A stretch of 64,000 nucleotides of DNA from Cercis canadensis (lineage: Eukaryota > Streptophyta > Magnoliopsida > Fabales > Fabaceae). Below the pieces are notes generated by a model that had not been told where the DNA came from, made no database searches, and saw only the letters and a list, made by a program, of their open reading frames with translations. The stretch's first letter is position 1, and each line of letters starts with the position of its first letter. The translations under genes were made by a program, and so were the position numbers. The stretch is from contig QAOA01006679.1 of the NCBI GenBank assembly GCA_003255065.1, positions 479,426 to 543,425 on the forward strand, given 5' to 3'. Shown in pieces: positions 22,262-36,031 of the stretch.

Positions 22262-25200
22262 CTTGTACCAAGTAAGTACAAAGTAATTTATATCCTAAAT
22301 TTTCAATCCTTCTAATTATTAGTTTTAATCTTTCCACTTTTCACCTCTATTAAGCATATATACCAGTAAAATATCTACTAAAATATGTAAAGTCACTAAG
22401 AGTGTATTTGAAACAGATTAAATGAATTAGTTTAAAAAGAAATTATTTTCAAATCCTATTAAAAAAAGAAATAGATACAAATCATCAATATTACCCGCAA
22501 AACAGTATGTAAATGAATTAAACTTTTGAATTAAAATGATCCCAAAAACTTCATAACAAGAATTCAGTTATTTATAAATGAATTCAATTCTAAAGACTTT
22601 AGTGTTGCAAGAAAGCTGTAAACCTATTGAAAGAGCAAAGCAACTCAAATCCAATTATATAGTTTTGCACACATTTTGAACCAAAGTTACATAATGAAAT
22701 AAGCTCCTAACAAGATCCAAATCGTTTCCTTTGTATCTCTGTTTCATTAGATATGCACTATATTTTATGAAGTTTGCTTAACCAATTATATAAATACGTA
22801 TATTGGGAAACTAAACCCTTCTATTTTCACAAACTTTATCTCTCATTTTCGCCCATCAAAACACAAACCCGAGACATGAGCATGTTAGCTAGACGCACGT
22901 TTTACTTTAAACAAAGATCTTGCTCTCCCATTTTGCTCGTGAATCTGGATTCCATGGACGATAAGCAGATGAAAAGAGAATAGCTTTAAGCTAAGATCCA
23001 ACAAATAGATACAAAACCTAGCATCCCTTTTCTTATTGAGAGAGAGATGTGTCAAACACAAATGGACAATTAAACCAATAGAGAGGTGAGTTTTATAACG
23101 TTGATACATAAGAAAATAAGGAGACAATAAAGTAGTCCTCTACTCTAGGACATAGCCCTCAGAAAGAGAGGTTAGTGCATACAACAAAACAAGGCTAATA
23201 AGAGCAATTTAAGGAGACATGCAACTACTAAATTCCAAACTTTCGTTTTGCCCTCTGGTTTTAGTGCCTGCCTATATAAGAATGAGGTATAATTGAGTAA
23301 TAGACAAGTCTTTTCAGTTACCTTTTATGCAGGTTAAGTGCTATATGCTTGTCGTTTTCTAGCTTAAGAGAAATACCAGCCAATCCCACTGTTTATTCCA
23401 AACGGTTTCTCAATGTATGATTAAAATAATATATATTTTCTAGCTTTTATAGGTGTCAGTTTGCATCAATCAACAATTAATTACTAATTCTTCAAATTCC
23501 CCTATCCTATCCATTCACTCTTTTCTAGCTAGATATATCCATGAGACAAACTAGATAGTGCTAGTCCTTAATTATAACCCATCCACCAATTCACTTAATA
23601 TTTATTTAATTATTACTACTTTAAATTCATTTTTTTTAATTATGGACCTATTTTCATTTATATAATTATTCTGCTACATTCTTATGAAAATTTGTGCGTT
23701 CCTCAAATTTCAGTTTATATAATACGATGACTTAATTTGTTCTCAACATAATTGAATGCTCTTTTTTATAGTTGTGAAATTAGGGATTCTCTAGCGAAGT
23801 TAATTTCAGTATACTTATCTATGTCAGGCCTACCAAATTCATGAATTTTTTTTTAATAACCTAAATATCGAACTCATGAGCAAGAAAATCATACTGATAG
23901 AAGAAACTACATTAAAGAAAACTGCTACTTGTGTATGTACTTATATATCGTTGTCCTTGACATGATCATCTATTATTCATCTTAGGTGCCACTTGGCATA
24001 TGAGAATTCTTAAAAAGTTCTTAAGCTTCTAATTTGGAAAACATCATGTGTTCATGATTGATAGAAGTTTTTTCTTTTATTCCTAGATATATAAGATGTA
24101 TAGGATAAACTAAATAAGAAAATTTTACTTTCATAACAATATTATTTCTAAGAACTAAATGAATAATTGAAGAAAAAAATTAGTATGAAAATATGCATTC
24201 TGTAAATGAAATGGCATTTTAAAGTAGAAAGGAACCCTCATCTTCTGCGTTAGGATGTAACAAATTGCTCCCTTTCCCATATGATGTAAATAGAATATTA
24301 TATATGGGTTATCTAATCCTAACCAAAGAATTTAGTTAGAATGTATCTGTATGATTGTTATCAAGTGGGCATAATTTAATTAATCAAGGAAAAGGGTATA
24401 TGATTAAATTAATATTACTTTGGGAAGTAATTGAAGAGCGAGGAGGGTGCAGGGGAGAAGAAAGCTCGCGACTCTGATTGTCCATAAGTGGAAAAAAGAA
24501 CGACAAAGAATACAACAGAAAGCTAAGGGTTGTCAGAGCATGTGACACACCTATAGCCAGTAGCTAGCCAAGGTTTGGCATGGTATGGAAGAGAAGAGTA
24601 GAGGAAGACAAAACAAAACAAAGCAAAACGAAACGAACTATTGAAACAGAGACCCGTGAACTTAAAGAGTGTCAAAGACTGATATGCATGTACGATTATG
24701 TCTCATTGACAGCTGAATCTGACCTCTGTGTTCTGACTCAGTCATCACTGATATTATTTCTGATGGTTTGAGAGAGAGACCATCATGCTGCCTATTACTT
24801 ATTGGTTCAGTTCCCACATCCCTTCCCATGCAAATTTGAACACTCTTATGATGAATAAGACAACTATTTCTTCCCGTTTTTTCCTTGCTGATTCAATTAT
24901 ATTTTGGTCCTGCTTGTTTGGCTTCTTTGATTCTAACACCAACGAATCTCTTTCACTCTTTTCAGTACCTTTGGTGATGATAGACTTGTACCATATTGAG
25001 AACTCAAGTGTCATATTTCAGATCAGTTAACTATCATTTGTATTAATAACTTTTGACGAAGAGATTCTCCTATTTATAATCAAATAGAAATATATAATGT
25101 TGGAAGCCTTTCATTCGGCACTCTTTACTAGTCCTCGAATTGGTGCTAATACACTTTTTTTTTAATAGTGTCAAATCGAAACACTACTAATAATTGTTCG

Positions 25201-25700
25201 AGAGATTTTGGAATTGACTATTAACTAGTAACACAATCTGAAACTTTTTTATTTTTTTTTAAAAAANTTTTTTTTTTTAAAAAAAGGATCTCCAATATCA
25301 AAGAATGAAATTTATTCCTTCTTACCAATTATTTCATCTATTTTTAATATTCTTCAGGAAATTGGACTACAAGTTAATTGGCTTTTTTCAACTTTTGTTT
25401 AGCCGTTTATTTCATAATAAATATTTACTTCCCTTTAAAGTTTGACTACTTTTGGCCCTGCTGTTTAGTCTGACTTTATTGGACAATAGCACTTAAGTCT
25501 TATAAGGTTAATGATATTTAATATATAACCTCTATTAGATTAGTCTTTCATACTCTTTTCCCCAAGAAGAATTTCTGGTTTTGGGTTTTCAAATATTGTT
25601 TTCTATTTCCAATTGCATATAAGACAAAAAGATAGCAGGCATGCATGGCCTATGGCAAGCCGACATCCCAAACAGTCCAAGACACACCAAACTCACCAAG

Positions 25701-25708
25701 TATAAAAG
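25701..25708 (+). promoter_or_regulatory. TATA box of the HLH-ACT gene
   Basis: TATAAAAG lies 79 bases upstream of the predicted ATG at 25787, a plausible distance for a plant core promoter with a short leader. Confidence 0.5.
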
Positions 25709-25786
25709 CCAGGCCACAGTTATGTACTCTCACTTTAAATATTCACATGGAGAGTTAGCGATAGAAAGACAGATAAAAATTAGGAG

Positions 25787-25874
25787 ATGGCTTGCAGGAT
25801 GCAGAAAAGGATATCACTGCGCAGAAAACTTCACATTCTGCGAGCACTTACCAACTCCAAATCTGTAAATCACC

Positions 25875-25928
<54 letters not shown>

Positions 25929-26521
25929 TTGGCTCTCATAATTAATTATAGTAACTTCTCTTCTTTGTATTGAAGTTGTTACTGATTTTTATTTTCAAGG
26001 TCAAAAGAAGATCCATTAGCAAGAGCACTGTTCTATACATTTACAAGCTAAAGGTCTTGTTGGAAAGAGTCAAAAGAGAGTACACAAACCTAATTGCCAC
26101 CAGAAGAGAATACCTTAATCTATTGAAGCATGTCCAAGAGCCTAAGGTCTGCTTTTCCCATCCCCTTTTTCCCACAGAGACATATATCAAACACTAGCCA
26201 TTTAACAAAGTTATTTTTTATATGTTTTTGCATAACATTTAACAGGATGTGAAAGTAGAGAAGGTGAAGCCAGGGACGTTTGTAGTCAGGATAAGCTGTG
26301 AGAAAGGAGGAGACAAGCTGGTTGCTATTTTGGAGGCATTTGAGGAGATGGGTATTAATGTTCAACAAGCAACAGTTTCATGTGATAATGGTTTTACAAT
26401 GGAAGCCATTGCTGTAGCTGAAGACCAAACTCTGGATGTGGTAGATGTTACTGAACCACTTCTTAGGGCTATTGGACGGAAACAAGGTGGAGAAAGGGAT
26501 TTACTTTTAATCAAAGCTTGA
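25787..26521 (+). CDS. Atypical HLH protein with C-terminal ACT domain (SCREAM-like family)
   Basis: Three exons, 25787-25864, 26000-26146 and 26246-26521, give 166 residues; all introns are GT..AG and fall between codons. The start is the first ATG in frame (MACRMQKRISLRRK). Residues about 5-60 form a helix-loop-helix-like segment (LHILRALTNSKS, then VLYIYKLKVLLERVKREY) without a full basic DNA-binding region. Residues about 76-155 form an ACT-like domain (VVRISCEKGGDKLVAILEAF, then MEAIAVAEDQTLDV). From memory this matches the small Arabidopsis family of AT2G40435 and AT3G56220, described as SCREAM-like transcription regulators. Such proteins are expected to act by dimerising with other bHLH factors rather than binding DNA alone; that is inference. 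Intron 1 is only 135 bp and contains a (CT)n tract. Confidence 0.88.
25877..25921. repeat. (CT)n microsatellite in intron 1 of the HLH-ACT gene
   Basis: About 22 CT units starting 12 bases after the donor site, so the tract occupies a third of this short intron. Confidence 0.95.
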
Positions 26522-27074
26522 AAACTGTTGTAGCAGTTAGTCATATTTAAGCACTGTATTTGTTCAACATGTTCGTGTATATCTATCTTAAACTAGTCAG
26601 TACTAATTTCCAGTTCTTGTTTTATATAATACATTGACATTTGGAGGTAATTAAATAAAACTAGCACACTAGACAAAAAGTGGTTTAACAATTATACAGG
26701 AGTGCTTAGATTTAATCTTGCTGTAATACTATTGTATATTATAAAAATATTTAAAAACAAATTTGTCCACAAATTGCTTTCTTCAAAACAATCAGATTAA
26801 AGGTCCAAACTATTTAGTTGCTCAACTCTGTTGACCACTCATCAAAAACAGAAAAAATTAAAAAAAAAAAAAAGGAACAAAAAGCTAGGGTAATATATAT
26901 ATGTTTCTGACACATTTTTTTAAAAATAAAAGCACAATAGTGCCAAGGTTATCCCTACTCTCTTGCTGGAGTCGATATATCTTGTAGAGATTGTGTGTGT
27001 TTCAGTTTTTGGTACTAAGTATACCTAGGAATGAAGGAGAAATAGCATTGGAAGACAAAAATTAACACTAAATA

Positions 27075-27352
27075 AAGAGAAAATTATTGTCAAGTTTTAG
27101 AATTTGAGAAAAATGATAAAGAATTTTGAGCATTTTATGAAATGACCAAAAAATTATTGACATTGTAATTATTTCATTTATGTATGTGGTTATTTTGTTT
27201 ATATTTTAATATAATAATTATGTATTGAATAAAATAATCATATATATAAATAGAATAACCACATAATATCAATAGATATTTTAGTTATTTTATGAGATAT
27301 TCAAATTTCTTTGTCCTTTCTTTCAAGTTCTAGAACTTTAGAATAATTTTTT
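27075..27352. mobile_element. Small AT-rich inverted-repeat element (MITE-like)
   Basis: The left arm (TTATTGTCAAGTTTTAGAA onward) and the reverse complement of the right arm (TTATTCTAAAGTTCTAGAA onward) match loosely over more than 100 bases and meet near the middle. No coding capacity; target duplication not clear. Confidence 0.55.
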
Positions 27353-30332
27353 CATATATTAATAAAACCTGATAACTACCTCTATCATCCTGCATGAACT
27401 TAATTGTTTTCACTTTTTAAGGAGAAGCAAAGAGAGTTGTAATGACAAAAAAGCTCACATGAGGTGAAAGTATTGCTGTAAAATGAGCTGGTCCAGCCTA
27501 ATACTGACCATCACCTTTTGATGGGCTAGGCTAACCAAGCCCAATTTTAAACAAGCTAGAAAAATGCTAACCCAACTTTGTCCTAAGTGGTCTAGACTTT
27601 AGAGGGTCAGCAGTGAGCCCGTTAGCCCATCCAAACATTAAAGAAAAAAATAAAAAAAGAAACCTATTCAATATAATTCAGGCGTCAAATTTATTTTATA
27701 TTTTTGTCTAGGTAATAAGATGTTTAATATGTCATTGTAGTCCTAAGGGACACTCTAATAGTTGAACAATTGATTTTTTATCATAAAAATCTCATTGGAA
27801 CTGAGTAAAATAAAATTTTAGAAGGGATAAGCTACTTTCTAGTTTCTATTGTGTAGTCTCTTATTAATAGAAAAAAAAATATACGTCATTTTATTGTTTC
27901 GGGACATGCATTTTCCTATTGTCATATATGTATGTTACTGATTCTCAATCAAAAACTGAGATGTAAACGTTATCTAATATGGTAAAAGAAGAGAAAGAGC
28001 CTAGATTTGGCTCGTATATAGCTTGGGCAGATAAGAATAGCTCAGTTTCGGTTAAATATATCTTTTATTATTGCAACCTGTTAGAAGAGGGAATCAAATT
28101 CAACGCGATTTTACGTGAGAGGATGAGTTAATGATCGAAACAATGAGTGATTTAGGTGTTTTACAAGAGAGTTTAGATTCAGTCCTCTATGCTATTGTAT
28201 ACTATATATAATTTGCTTTCTACAAAACAATCACTATATATAGATGTTCAACTTTGTTGATAACTCATAGAAAGATGAAAAAAGATAGGAAAAAGGCTTA
28301 GGTAAAATATCCAAAGGGATTCAATTTGGTTAATAGAAAACTAAAAAAGAAATTAAAATGGTTAAACAAGGGATAAGGAGTGATGACTTCTATATATTTG
28401 ACACAGTCTTTTAGGATAAAAACATGATGAGATTGGATCTCTCACCTAACATATTTATTGGAAAGTATTTTCAGAAATTCAAAGAGTTTGACCAATTAGT
28501 CGAGACGAGCTGTAGTTATGCACTTGGATTTCCTCACCTTTAACGGTCATCTATTTTATTAGGAAACTTGATAGCCAAGAGAAAAATGCAAGTTTTGTCC
28601 ATTTTTTGGAGGCTTGTTTAGTTCACGAAATCAATTTTATTTTGCATAATCACAATAAAAATAGGAATGGGTTGGGATAGGATGATAATCCCTTTTCCAT
28701 TGTTTGGTTCTGTCACAAATTCAATATTATTTCATTCCATCCTATTCCATATTCATGTTTGGTACACAAAAATTAGGATATGAAGGAATTTATGATTAAG
28801 TGAGATAATAAAGGAATTATGATTTTAACTTTCCTACTGAACCTAAGAATCCTGATTCCATGCAAATGGGACATATGATGAAACTGCCATTCTCGCATAC
28901 TAAACGTACTCCTTCCATGGCGAAAGGATTTTCTTTAATTATGAATCTCCCAATCCCTACTTTGATTGTTAATTTGCCTTTGACGTAATAGAGCAGAACT
29001 AGTCTAGATTCATAATTCATAATTCATGATTAGGACTACTCCATGATGGTCACAACCTAACTGTAATATTAAAAATAATTAAGTTATTTATATATTAGTG
29101 ATTGCTAACAATTGAATTTAATTGGACCTACCATATTTTCATTAATTGGACTCATTTAAAGTTTTATTTTACGCACTGAGTCGCATAATGTCTAAGAAAC
29201 ATCTCTCAAAGAAAAACAATATTAAAAATATTTTTACAAAAGGATATATATTATATGTTTGATATGTTTTGATTTAATAATAATAGTAAAGCTTTTTACT
29301 AATTAAGTTGACAAACATATGCCAAGTTGTGAAATGGGCCGAACAATTAAAATTCAAAAATTTAGGTGAAATTTCACTTCTATAATGTGAACAGAAGAAT
29401 CATCCCATGCATGAACTATTCTATATATACAAATGAGACCCAGATACTCCGAACAATCTAAACTGACCCATTACCCCATTAAATTCGAAAAAGAATCCAA
29501 ATACAGAAGCAAGCAAGTGAATACATAAACCAATGAATAAATAACTTATTCTTTTTAAAGCGATTTTCAAAGTGAATGTTTCTTTCCACATTATCCATTG
29601 AAAATATACTTTTTCACACCAAAGAACACGAAAGGCAAGGGGCTATAAACAATGAATTAAGTTAACATCAAATAAACAATCAAACTCTTTCCATTGATGT
29701 CGTTATCATATTTGACCGTCCATCATTAGTTTAAGCAGAAAACGGTGTCTATTATTGGGATGAAAGTTCAGAATCTAATTTTTGTATTTACTTAGACAAT
29801 GCTTTTAGTTATAGTTGTATAGAGCTATGTAAGTAGCTGCATCTTAACTTAACAGAAAGAAGATTGAGTGAGGCTATCTGAACTCATAGAACTTCTATAC
29901 ATTGTGTGTACAATTATGAAAAAAGAAAAATGTTTGTGTACAATATATTACTGAAGAAAAGAAATTTCTGATTTAAGACATAATTTTAAGGGTATGTCTG
30001 TTATTAGAGTAAAAATTAAGGAAAAAAAAAAGTTAATAGGTTAACATTTTCTGTTGCTATTAGGTAAATAGAGCTAAGTTTTGTAGCTGTGGATATGGAA
30101 GAATAAGGATTCGAACTTAGGATTTTAATATTTTTAGGAGATTCACATATCAATTATATTGTGTATGCTTATATTAATAGGTTAACATTTCAGCTATTTT
30201 TTTTGGTATGCTTGTGTAAAAAGAATAAAATTTATAATAACATGTACTCCCACAAAGTATACTCCTTCTTCACCCCTGCCAAATGTACCCGAAATAGCTA
30301 AATTATCAAAAGTAAACTCAAGTTATAATAGA

Positions 30333-30409
30333 ATATGAGCCAAAAAAAAAATCAAGTATTAGAAAGTTANATATGAGCCAAAAAAAAAAAATCAAGTATT
30401 AGAAAGTTA
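30333..30409. repeat. Short direct duplication around an 'n' (30370)
   Basis: ATATGAGCC followed by an A-run and ATCAAGTATTAGAAAGTTA occurs on both sides of the unknown base. Probable unmerged contig overlap. Confidence 0.8.
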
Positions 30410-31276
30410 TGGTTCCAAATTATATATCTTAAAGCCAATAGGAGTTCCTACATTAAGGGAATAAATAAAACTATGATGAATAAGATGTTTAGTTTGATTT
30501 TACAAATAAAAACTCTATTCAACTCTTCATATCATTAAATAATTTGAGCAACAATTTATCTTATTTTATAATGGTCTATGACATTCATAATGATTACTTC
30601 CGCATACAAGCGTGGAGGATTCAAAATCCTTATATCTAGAGTTGCTGCGGTAATCCCTAACCCCACTCTTAACCTTCCATACACGTATGTGATTTTTTTT
30701 TTCATTAAAGATAAATATTTACATTACAAAAATAATATATATTTGTAACTCCACTGAAAGAATTCTTTTTTTCTTTTAACGGTAAAGGTATCCTTTGGTA
30801 AATTTTCGTACACCAAGATTAAATCTCTCTCCAAGCGAAATTAAAAAAGCATCTTCACATCAATTTAGTATATTCAAAAGAAAAGATTGAGTGTTAACCC
30901 TAAAATTCAAACTTTGACTAATTTGAATGAACTTACTGCATCCTTAACATCAAGTCAAATCTTTAGAGTTACTAAAAGATTATTATGGTATTGCTCTATT
31001 GGTAACTCCACTAAAATATTGACAAATATTACATTACAAATATTTAGATACAGGTGCGTTTACTATTGTTTGAGCTCAGGACCTCAGTAACTCCACTTAA
31101 AGATTAAGTAAGTGAAGTAACCAAAAACAAATAAGAGTTTAAAGTACGTGAAAAGTGAAGCATTATTTGCAGTTGTATTTGATAATATTTTCTTATTCCT
31201 TCTTGGGGAGTTAGTCCAGGCCATATAGTACTGCTCATTAGTTAAACCATACAAGCTTATCTAGCACAGGCTAAAC

Positions 31277-31583
31277 TAGGGGTGTAAGAAACAGATATAA
31301 ACTGATGAAACCGATCAAACCGATGAGAATGGGGTGTGGAGTTGGGTAGGAACTCTGCTCATATGCTCAAGTCAATGTCTGATCAGACAATTCTCTTTTT
31401 TAAGATAGAAAGTGCTTAACGAACATAATCGATTAAACCGAACCACAAAAAACCGACCAATGGCGATTCGGTTCTCAAACCGAATGCGTATGATTTTTGG
31501 TTTGTATAATTGTCAAATCCATACCATCAATTGGATTCATAAAATAGTAAAACCGAACCAGATCAAATCGACTTTCACCCCTA
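31277..31583. mobile_element. hAT-type MITE
   Basis: A 307-bp element beginning TAGGGGTG and ending CACCCCTA, flanked by 8-bp repeats GGCTAAAC (31269-31276) and GGCGAAAC (31584-31591) that differ at one base. Terminal TAGGGGTG and an 8-bp target duplication are typical of hAT elements. The interior is rich in AACCGA/CGGTT motifs. The 61-codon frame at 31412-31597 is not a gene. Confidence 0.8.
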
Positions 31584-31591
31584 GGCGAAAC

Positions 31592-34500
31592 CCTTAGGTT
31601 AAGGGCTTGAATTTTGAACTCAAGATCCAGGAAGATTACTAAATTAATATTGGTAATTTCTTTCCTAATAAATACGAGGGTGGCTACGATCTATAGACTA
31701 TAGGAGGGGGACAATTAACAAACCTTGAATTCTCTTAATAACAGAGTACGTGACCAATGGGTTACAGGCCGGCAATCCTTACTTGGCCATTAATGGATTT
31801 TGAATTCTTGATGAAAGCCCTAATTTTGTACTTATTGTTTGTCTTAATACATTAGCAATTATTAGTAACTTTGTTATCTGTTAAACTCAAAATGTATTCC
31901 CTCCCATTTAACTATTGCCTACTTGGGAACTCTACATATATCTATGCTTTAGGTCAACAGATGAAACCTTCCTTTCCTTGTCTTTGTAATCAAATTCTTT
32001 TTTTCCACTTGGTGATGCATACTTGACATAATAATTGAGTTTTGTGTATTCTCACTTTAATTTTTTGGATATTCATTGTCATACACTTCAAACAATTAAT
32101 GAAGGATTTTTATATAGTTTTCAACATATTTATCTCTCATCTCATGTGAGAATTATGCAACTCATATAAATTATACTTGAGTAAAATTAAGTTAAAGTGT
32201 ATGTTCTAATTTAGATTTATAATATACCCAAATTAGAAGACAAAGTAAGTGAGTTAATAAATATAATCTGAAGCCTGAGTTTAATGATCTCTACCTTATG
32301 GTTGATGATCATGTACATGTACATGTACATGTCTTAAGATGTGAGAATCTGCCTCTTGAATTTGAATCATATGTATGACAAAAGAGCCCCTTATATAATA
32401 TAACAAAAGAAGTTTTCAATTTTTTTTTTGGGTAAAAGAAGTCTTTGAATTTAATGTAATGTAAATTACACGTTCTATAGATCTTGATTCTTCAAGACAT
32501 GTGAACTACATTCCATTGGTTTAGTTACCACTGTCAGTGGGCGTTGGGATCATAAAACAGTTTAGTTTGAAATATAGTTACAAGCAAGATAGATATGCAA
32601 AAATTGCTTGAAAAATGGAGAATTATTCAATACAAAGGTATGAATCAAATTCACCCCTCGCCTTGAAAATACCATGTATGCATTTGTAAGAATTAATTAT
32701 TTTTCATATGAATTATTATTTTTCTTTGAATCATATTATTATATAGAAATGTCTATGTTGATTTATCAAGCTGTAACACACAAATAAAAGGAAACAAAAA
32801 ACAAAACAAAAAATAACTGATATAGGTTCAAAGTTCGAATGATCCTTCTCTCAATCTTCCAAACTAAAAATAATCTAATTTTATTTCTGTAACGACAAAA
32901 GAAAAAAAAAAAAAACTATCAAAAAGTAACTGAGTAAGTTCCAAGTAATCTTAAATGACTTAAATGTGAAAGGGGAAGCCATGAGGAAGCTTCTGAATCT
33001 TGAAATTGTGGCAGTGACTTTATGAACCATTAATTTGTCAAAGTAAAAGTAAATGAAATCAAATAAATAAAAATAATTGAAGGATAGGAGAATAAGAGGC
33101 ACCAAAAATGCCGTAAGTAAGGGGAGTCAGAAGGGGAACAAAGAGCTTATTAATTAGTTGCTTAATATAGTAGTTATTTTCTGACAAAGTAAAGAAAAAT
33201 AGAAAAATTATATAAAACTTGCTTGTTGGCAATAATAAAAGAAAAAAATATAAAATTATAGCAGTTACATTGCTTCACGCTTTTAGGAACACTAGAAGAT
33301 TGATTTGTTTTGTTGTTTTTGATATTTTTGATGTAACACATTAGCCATGGCACTTACCAATCCCTTTCCATTTGGAGAGGGACAGAGCAAGCAATTAGGT
33401 GACTCGGTCAAAACTATTGGGTTTGAAACCTTTTTTTTCTTTGATATTTATTGTGTTTGAAACTTCGAATCTTGAGGGCAAGCGTCATAATGACCAAATA
33501 CAAATTATTTAAAACTTTTGAAAAGTACCCTTTCTCTAGAATTTAGATCCCAATTAAATGTGTGATTATATAAACATCAAACACCTTAATTCTCTATTAA
33601 ATATGTGATTGTATAACCAACAAGTGTTTGGTTCAACTAGTAGCAAATTGAACTATGGACATGTGTCCTTGGCTGTGATCTAGGGTTCGAGGTTGAGAGA
33701 GGAGAAATCATAATTGCTCTAATCCTTGAACGAGATTAGTCTCACACCCAATTAGGTAAAGTCTAATATGTGATCATATCATATGTACTAAAGTTAAAGA
33801 GTATTTTAAACCATTTTGAGGGGTGACTGTTACATAGTTTTATTATTATTTTTTGTGGTTTCTCAAAAAGTGGTCCTCACATCTTTGATGTGAAACTAAT
33901 CCGTGTTTAGGCTTCAGTTTGCCCTTGCCACCTGTGCTTCTAGCGGGGTTCAAACTATTAATATTACTTCAAGATTCGTTCACACATAGAACTCAGTTTA
34001 CCAACTGAAGCCTCACATGATAGTTTATTCTTTTTCTTATTTTATCAACAAATTATTACACATACTTATTATAATTGAGGTGATACGTAAGTCATAACTC
34101 AGAATATACTTTCTAGGAGGCAATAATATGTAAGTACCCGGTTCGTTAGTGCTTATGCATCCACCATATTTTATATTTGTATATACTTTGAATTTGTTAT
34201 TTAAGTACAAAGTACCATAAACTGAGTGATTATCTCCTTGATAATGCCATTATTTTTTTAGCCACCAACATAATTTATATCTCAACAAAGAAAAAAGAAC
34301 GAAATTTCTTCCAATTATGTCTCTTTCTAATTAACGATACTCAAATGTGATTAGCTGGCTTCAAAGGAAGATGATAGAGAGCGAGCCTAGAGAGAGGTAG
34401 CAATTTTTAAATGTAAAAGAAAATTTTCTTGTATTTGAGAGTAAATAAAAATTAAATATATTTGATTATTTCAACAAGACTAAAAAAAGCCTTAAAAGTG

Positions 34501-35062
34501 TATGGTATGCTAACATTTTTATGTTAGTATTAAATATGTCTATATGTTTAGAATGTCTCGAAATTATAGTCATATTAAACTCTGAAAATGTCAAAAAAAA
34601 GTTTATTGTTTAATATTTTCATATATATTTTGAATGTCTTTTACTTGATATATATCAAACATACATGTTGATACAAAGGGTGTCAAACTCGATTTCTATT
34701 AATTGTAATTCGTTTTGCCTTAAAAATTAAAACAACTTATGTCCTGAATTTTAGTTAAACAAAGCTAAAAGATAATACCTCCAAACTTATACTCTTTCAA
34801 TACCATATCAATATGAATGGAATAACTTTATTATTGACATGTATGCATCATGAGGCAATTTAATTTGACTTTCTTAATGGTTAAGGGAAATTAGAATATT
34901 AATTAAAATGTAGAATATATAATGGAAGGGTGAGTGCTTCTGATCGAAGGATAAGATAACCCTCATTAATAGTTGATCGGATTATCCATCATATAATAAC
35001 GTTCAAATCCAATTATAACAGTAAGCCATGATGTGAAACTAATTCATAGTATAGTTAATTTA

Positions 35063-35097
<35 letters not shown>

Positions 35098-35870
35098 GAG
35101 AGGATGAGATTCTCCTTAAAGTCGCATTAGAAAATTAAAACATGTGAATGAAATCAAAAGTGGCCTTTATTGAAAAGAGAGAAAGTTCTTTCTCTTCCTC
35201 CTTTGTGTTCCCAACTTTTGAATTTTCTTTATTTCTGGCCAAAGTAGGGTTGGATGGAACAATCTTCCTCTTTGTTCTTGTTGGTTTATTTGGGAACATT
35301 AATAGTACATGGTTCATTTGTAACGTGGTCATAACTAGGCCCATATATAGGCAATGGCAGAGCACGTTAATTTAGGGAAAAAATGTGATGAATTTGTCCC
35401 AACCAATACAGCTTCATGATAAATCCATATATGGTATAAACCAACAATAAAGTGCTTCTAGATGCACCATTGCTTAACTACCCAGATAAAATTAGATATT
35501 AATTAGAATCTAGAGAGAGAAAGAGAGAGATGTAAATGTGGATAAAAGAAGAACTAGACTAAGATGTGATTGGAAGGGCGACCCACATAAGATGACAAAA
35601 AGGAGAGACTTAGGGAACTCAAATTAATCAGTGTGCTTATCCTTATGAAAAATTCATATAAAATAAGGACTTGAGAAACGTAGGGTTGCTTTCAAATGAC
35701 ATAATACAAATTCATATAAATTAGTGAGTTCCATATATGATGAGGTATTTGCTCGCACGTCCTCTAATAAACAAAGGCGAAAGAGAAAACTAGCCAATCT
35801 GTCAACATGAAGCCCCAGTTTTAAATGGCATCCCCATTCTCTCACTTCCCTTCCTCTTAATTTTCTTCTT
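31592..35870. other. Intergenic region without genes
   Basis: AT-rich, with long A/T runs, an alternating CATGTA tract near 32308-32331 and an (ATT)n tract at about 35063-35091. Short frames on both strands (for example 32881-33105 and 35135-35375) lack any recognisable feature. The part after about 35600 is upstream of the WRKY gene. Confidence 0.5.
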
Positions 35871-36031
35871 CCTCCCCTTCTTTTCAGCTCTAGCTATAGC
35901 TAACCCTTTTCTATATGCTTAGCTACCCAAAATCATCGTCTTCGTCTTCATCTTCATCTTCATCATCACCATCATCTTGTGAATCAGAGGGTCTCAATTA
36001 ACCACAGTTTTCCAGATTGAAATTCCAAGAA

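Larger units (their letters stand above)
20006..25640. other. Gene-poor AT-rich region
   Basis: No protein-coding or RNA gene is supported over 5.6 kb. It contains a contig-joint duplication around 'n' at 20827 (about 44 bp on each side), a long (CT)n tract at 22198-22255, and another 'n' at 25267 inside T/A homopolymers. Short open frames at 22774-22983, 24580-24771 and 24785-25030 show no recognisable family or splice context. Confidence 0.5.
26522..31276. other. Intergenic region without genes
   Basis: AT-rich, no supported gene. It holds a MITE-like inverted repeat (about 27075-27352), a GGCTAGGCTAACC-type degraded repeat near 27520-27640, and an 'n' at 30370 flanked by duplicated sequence. 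Confidence 0.5.
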
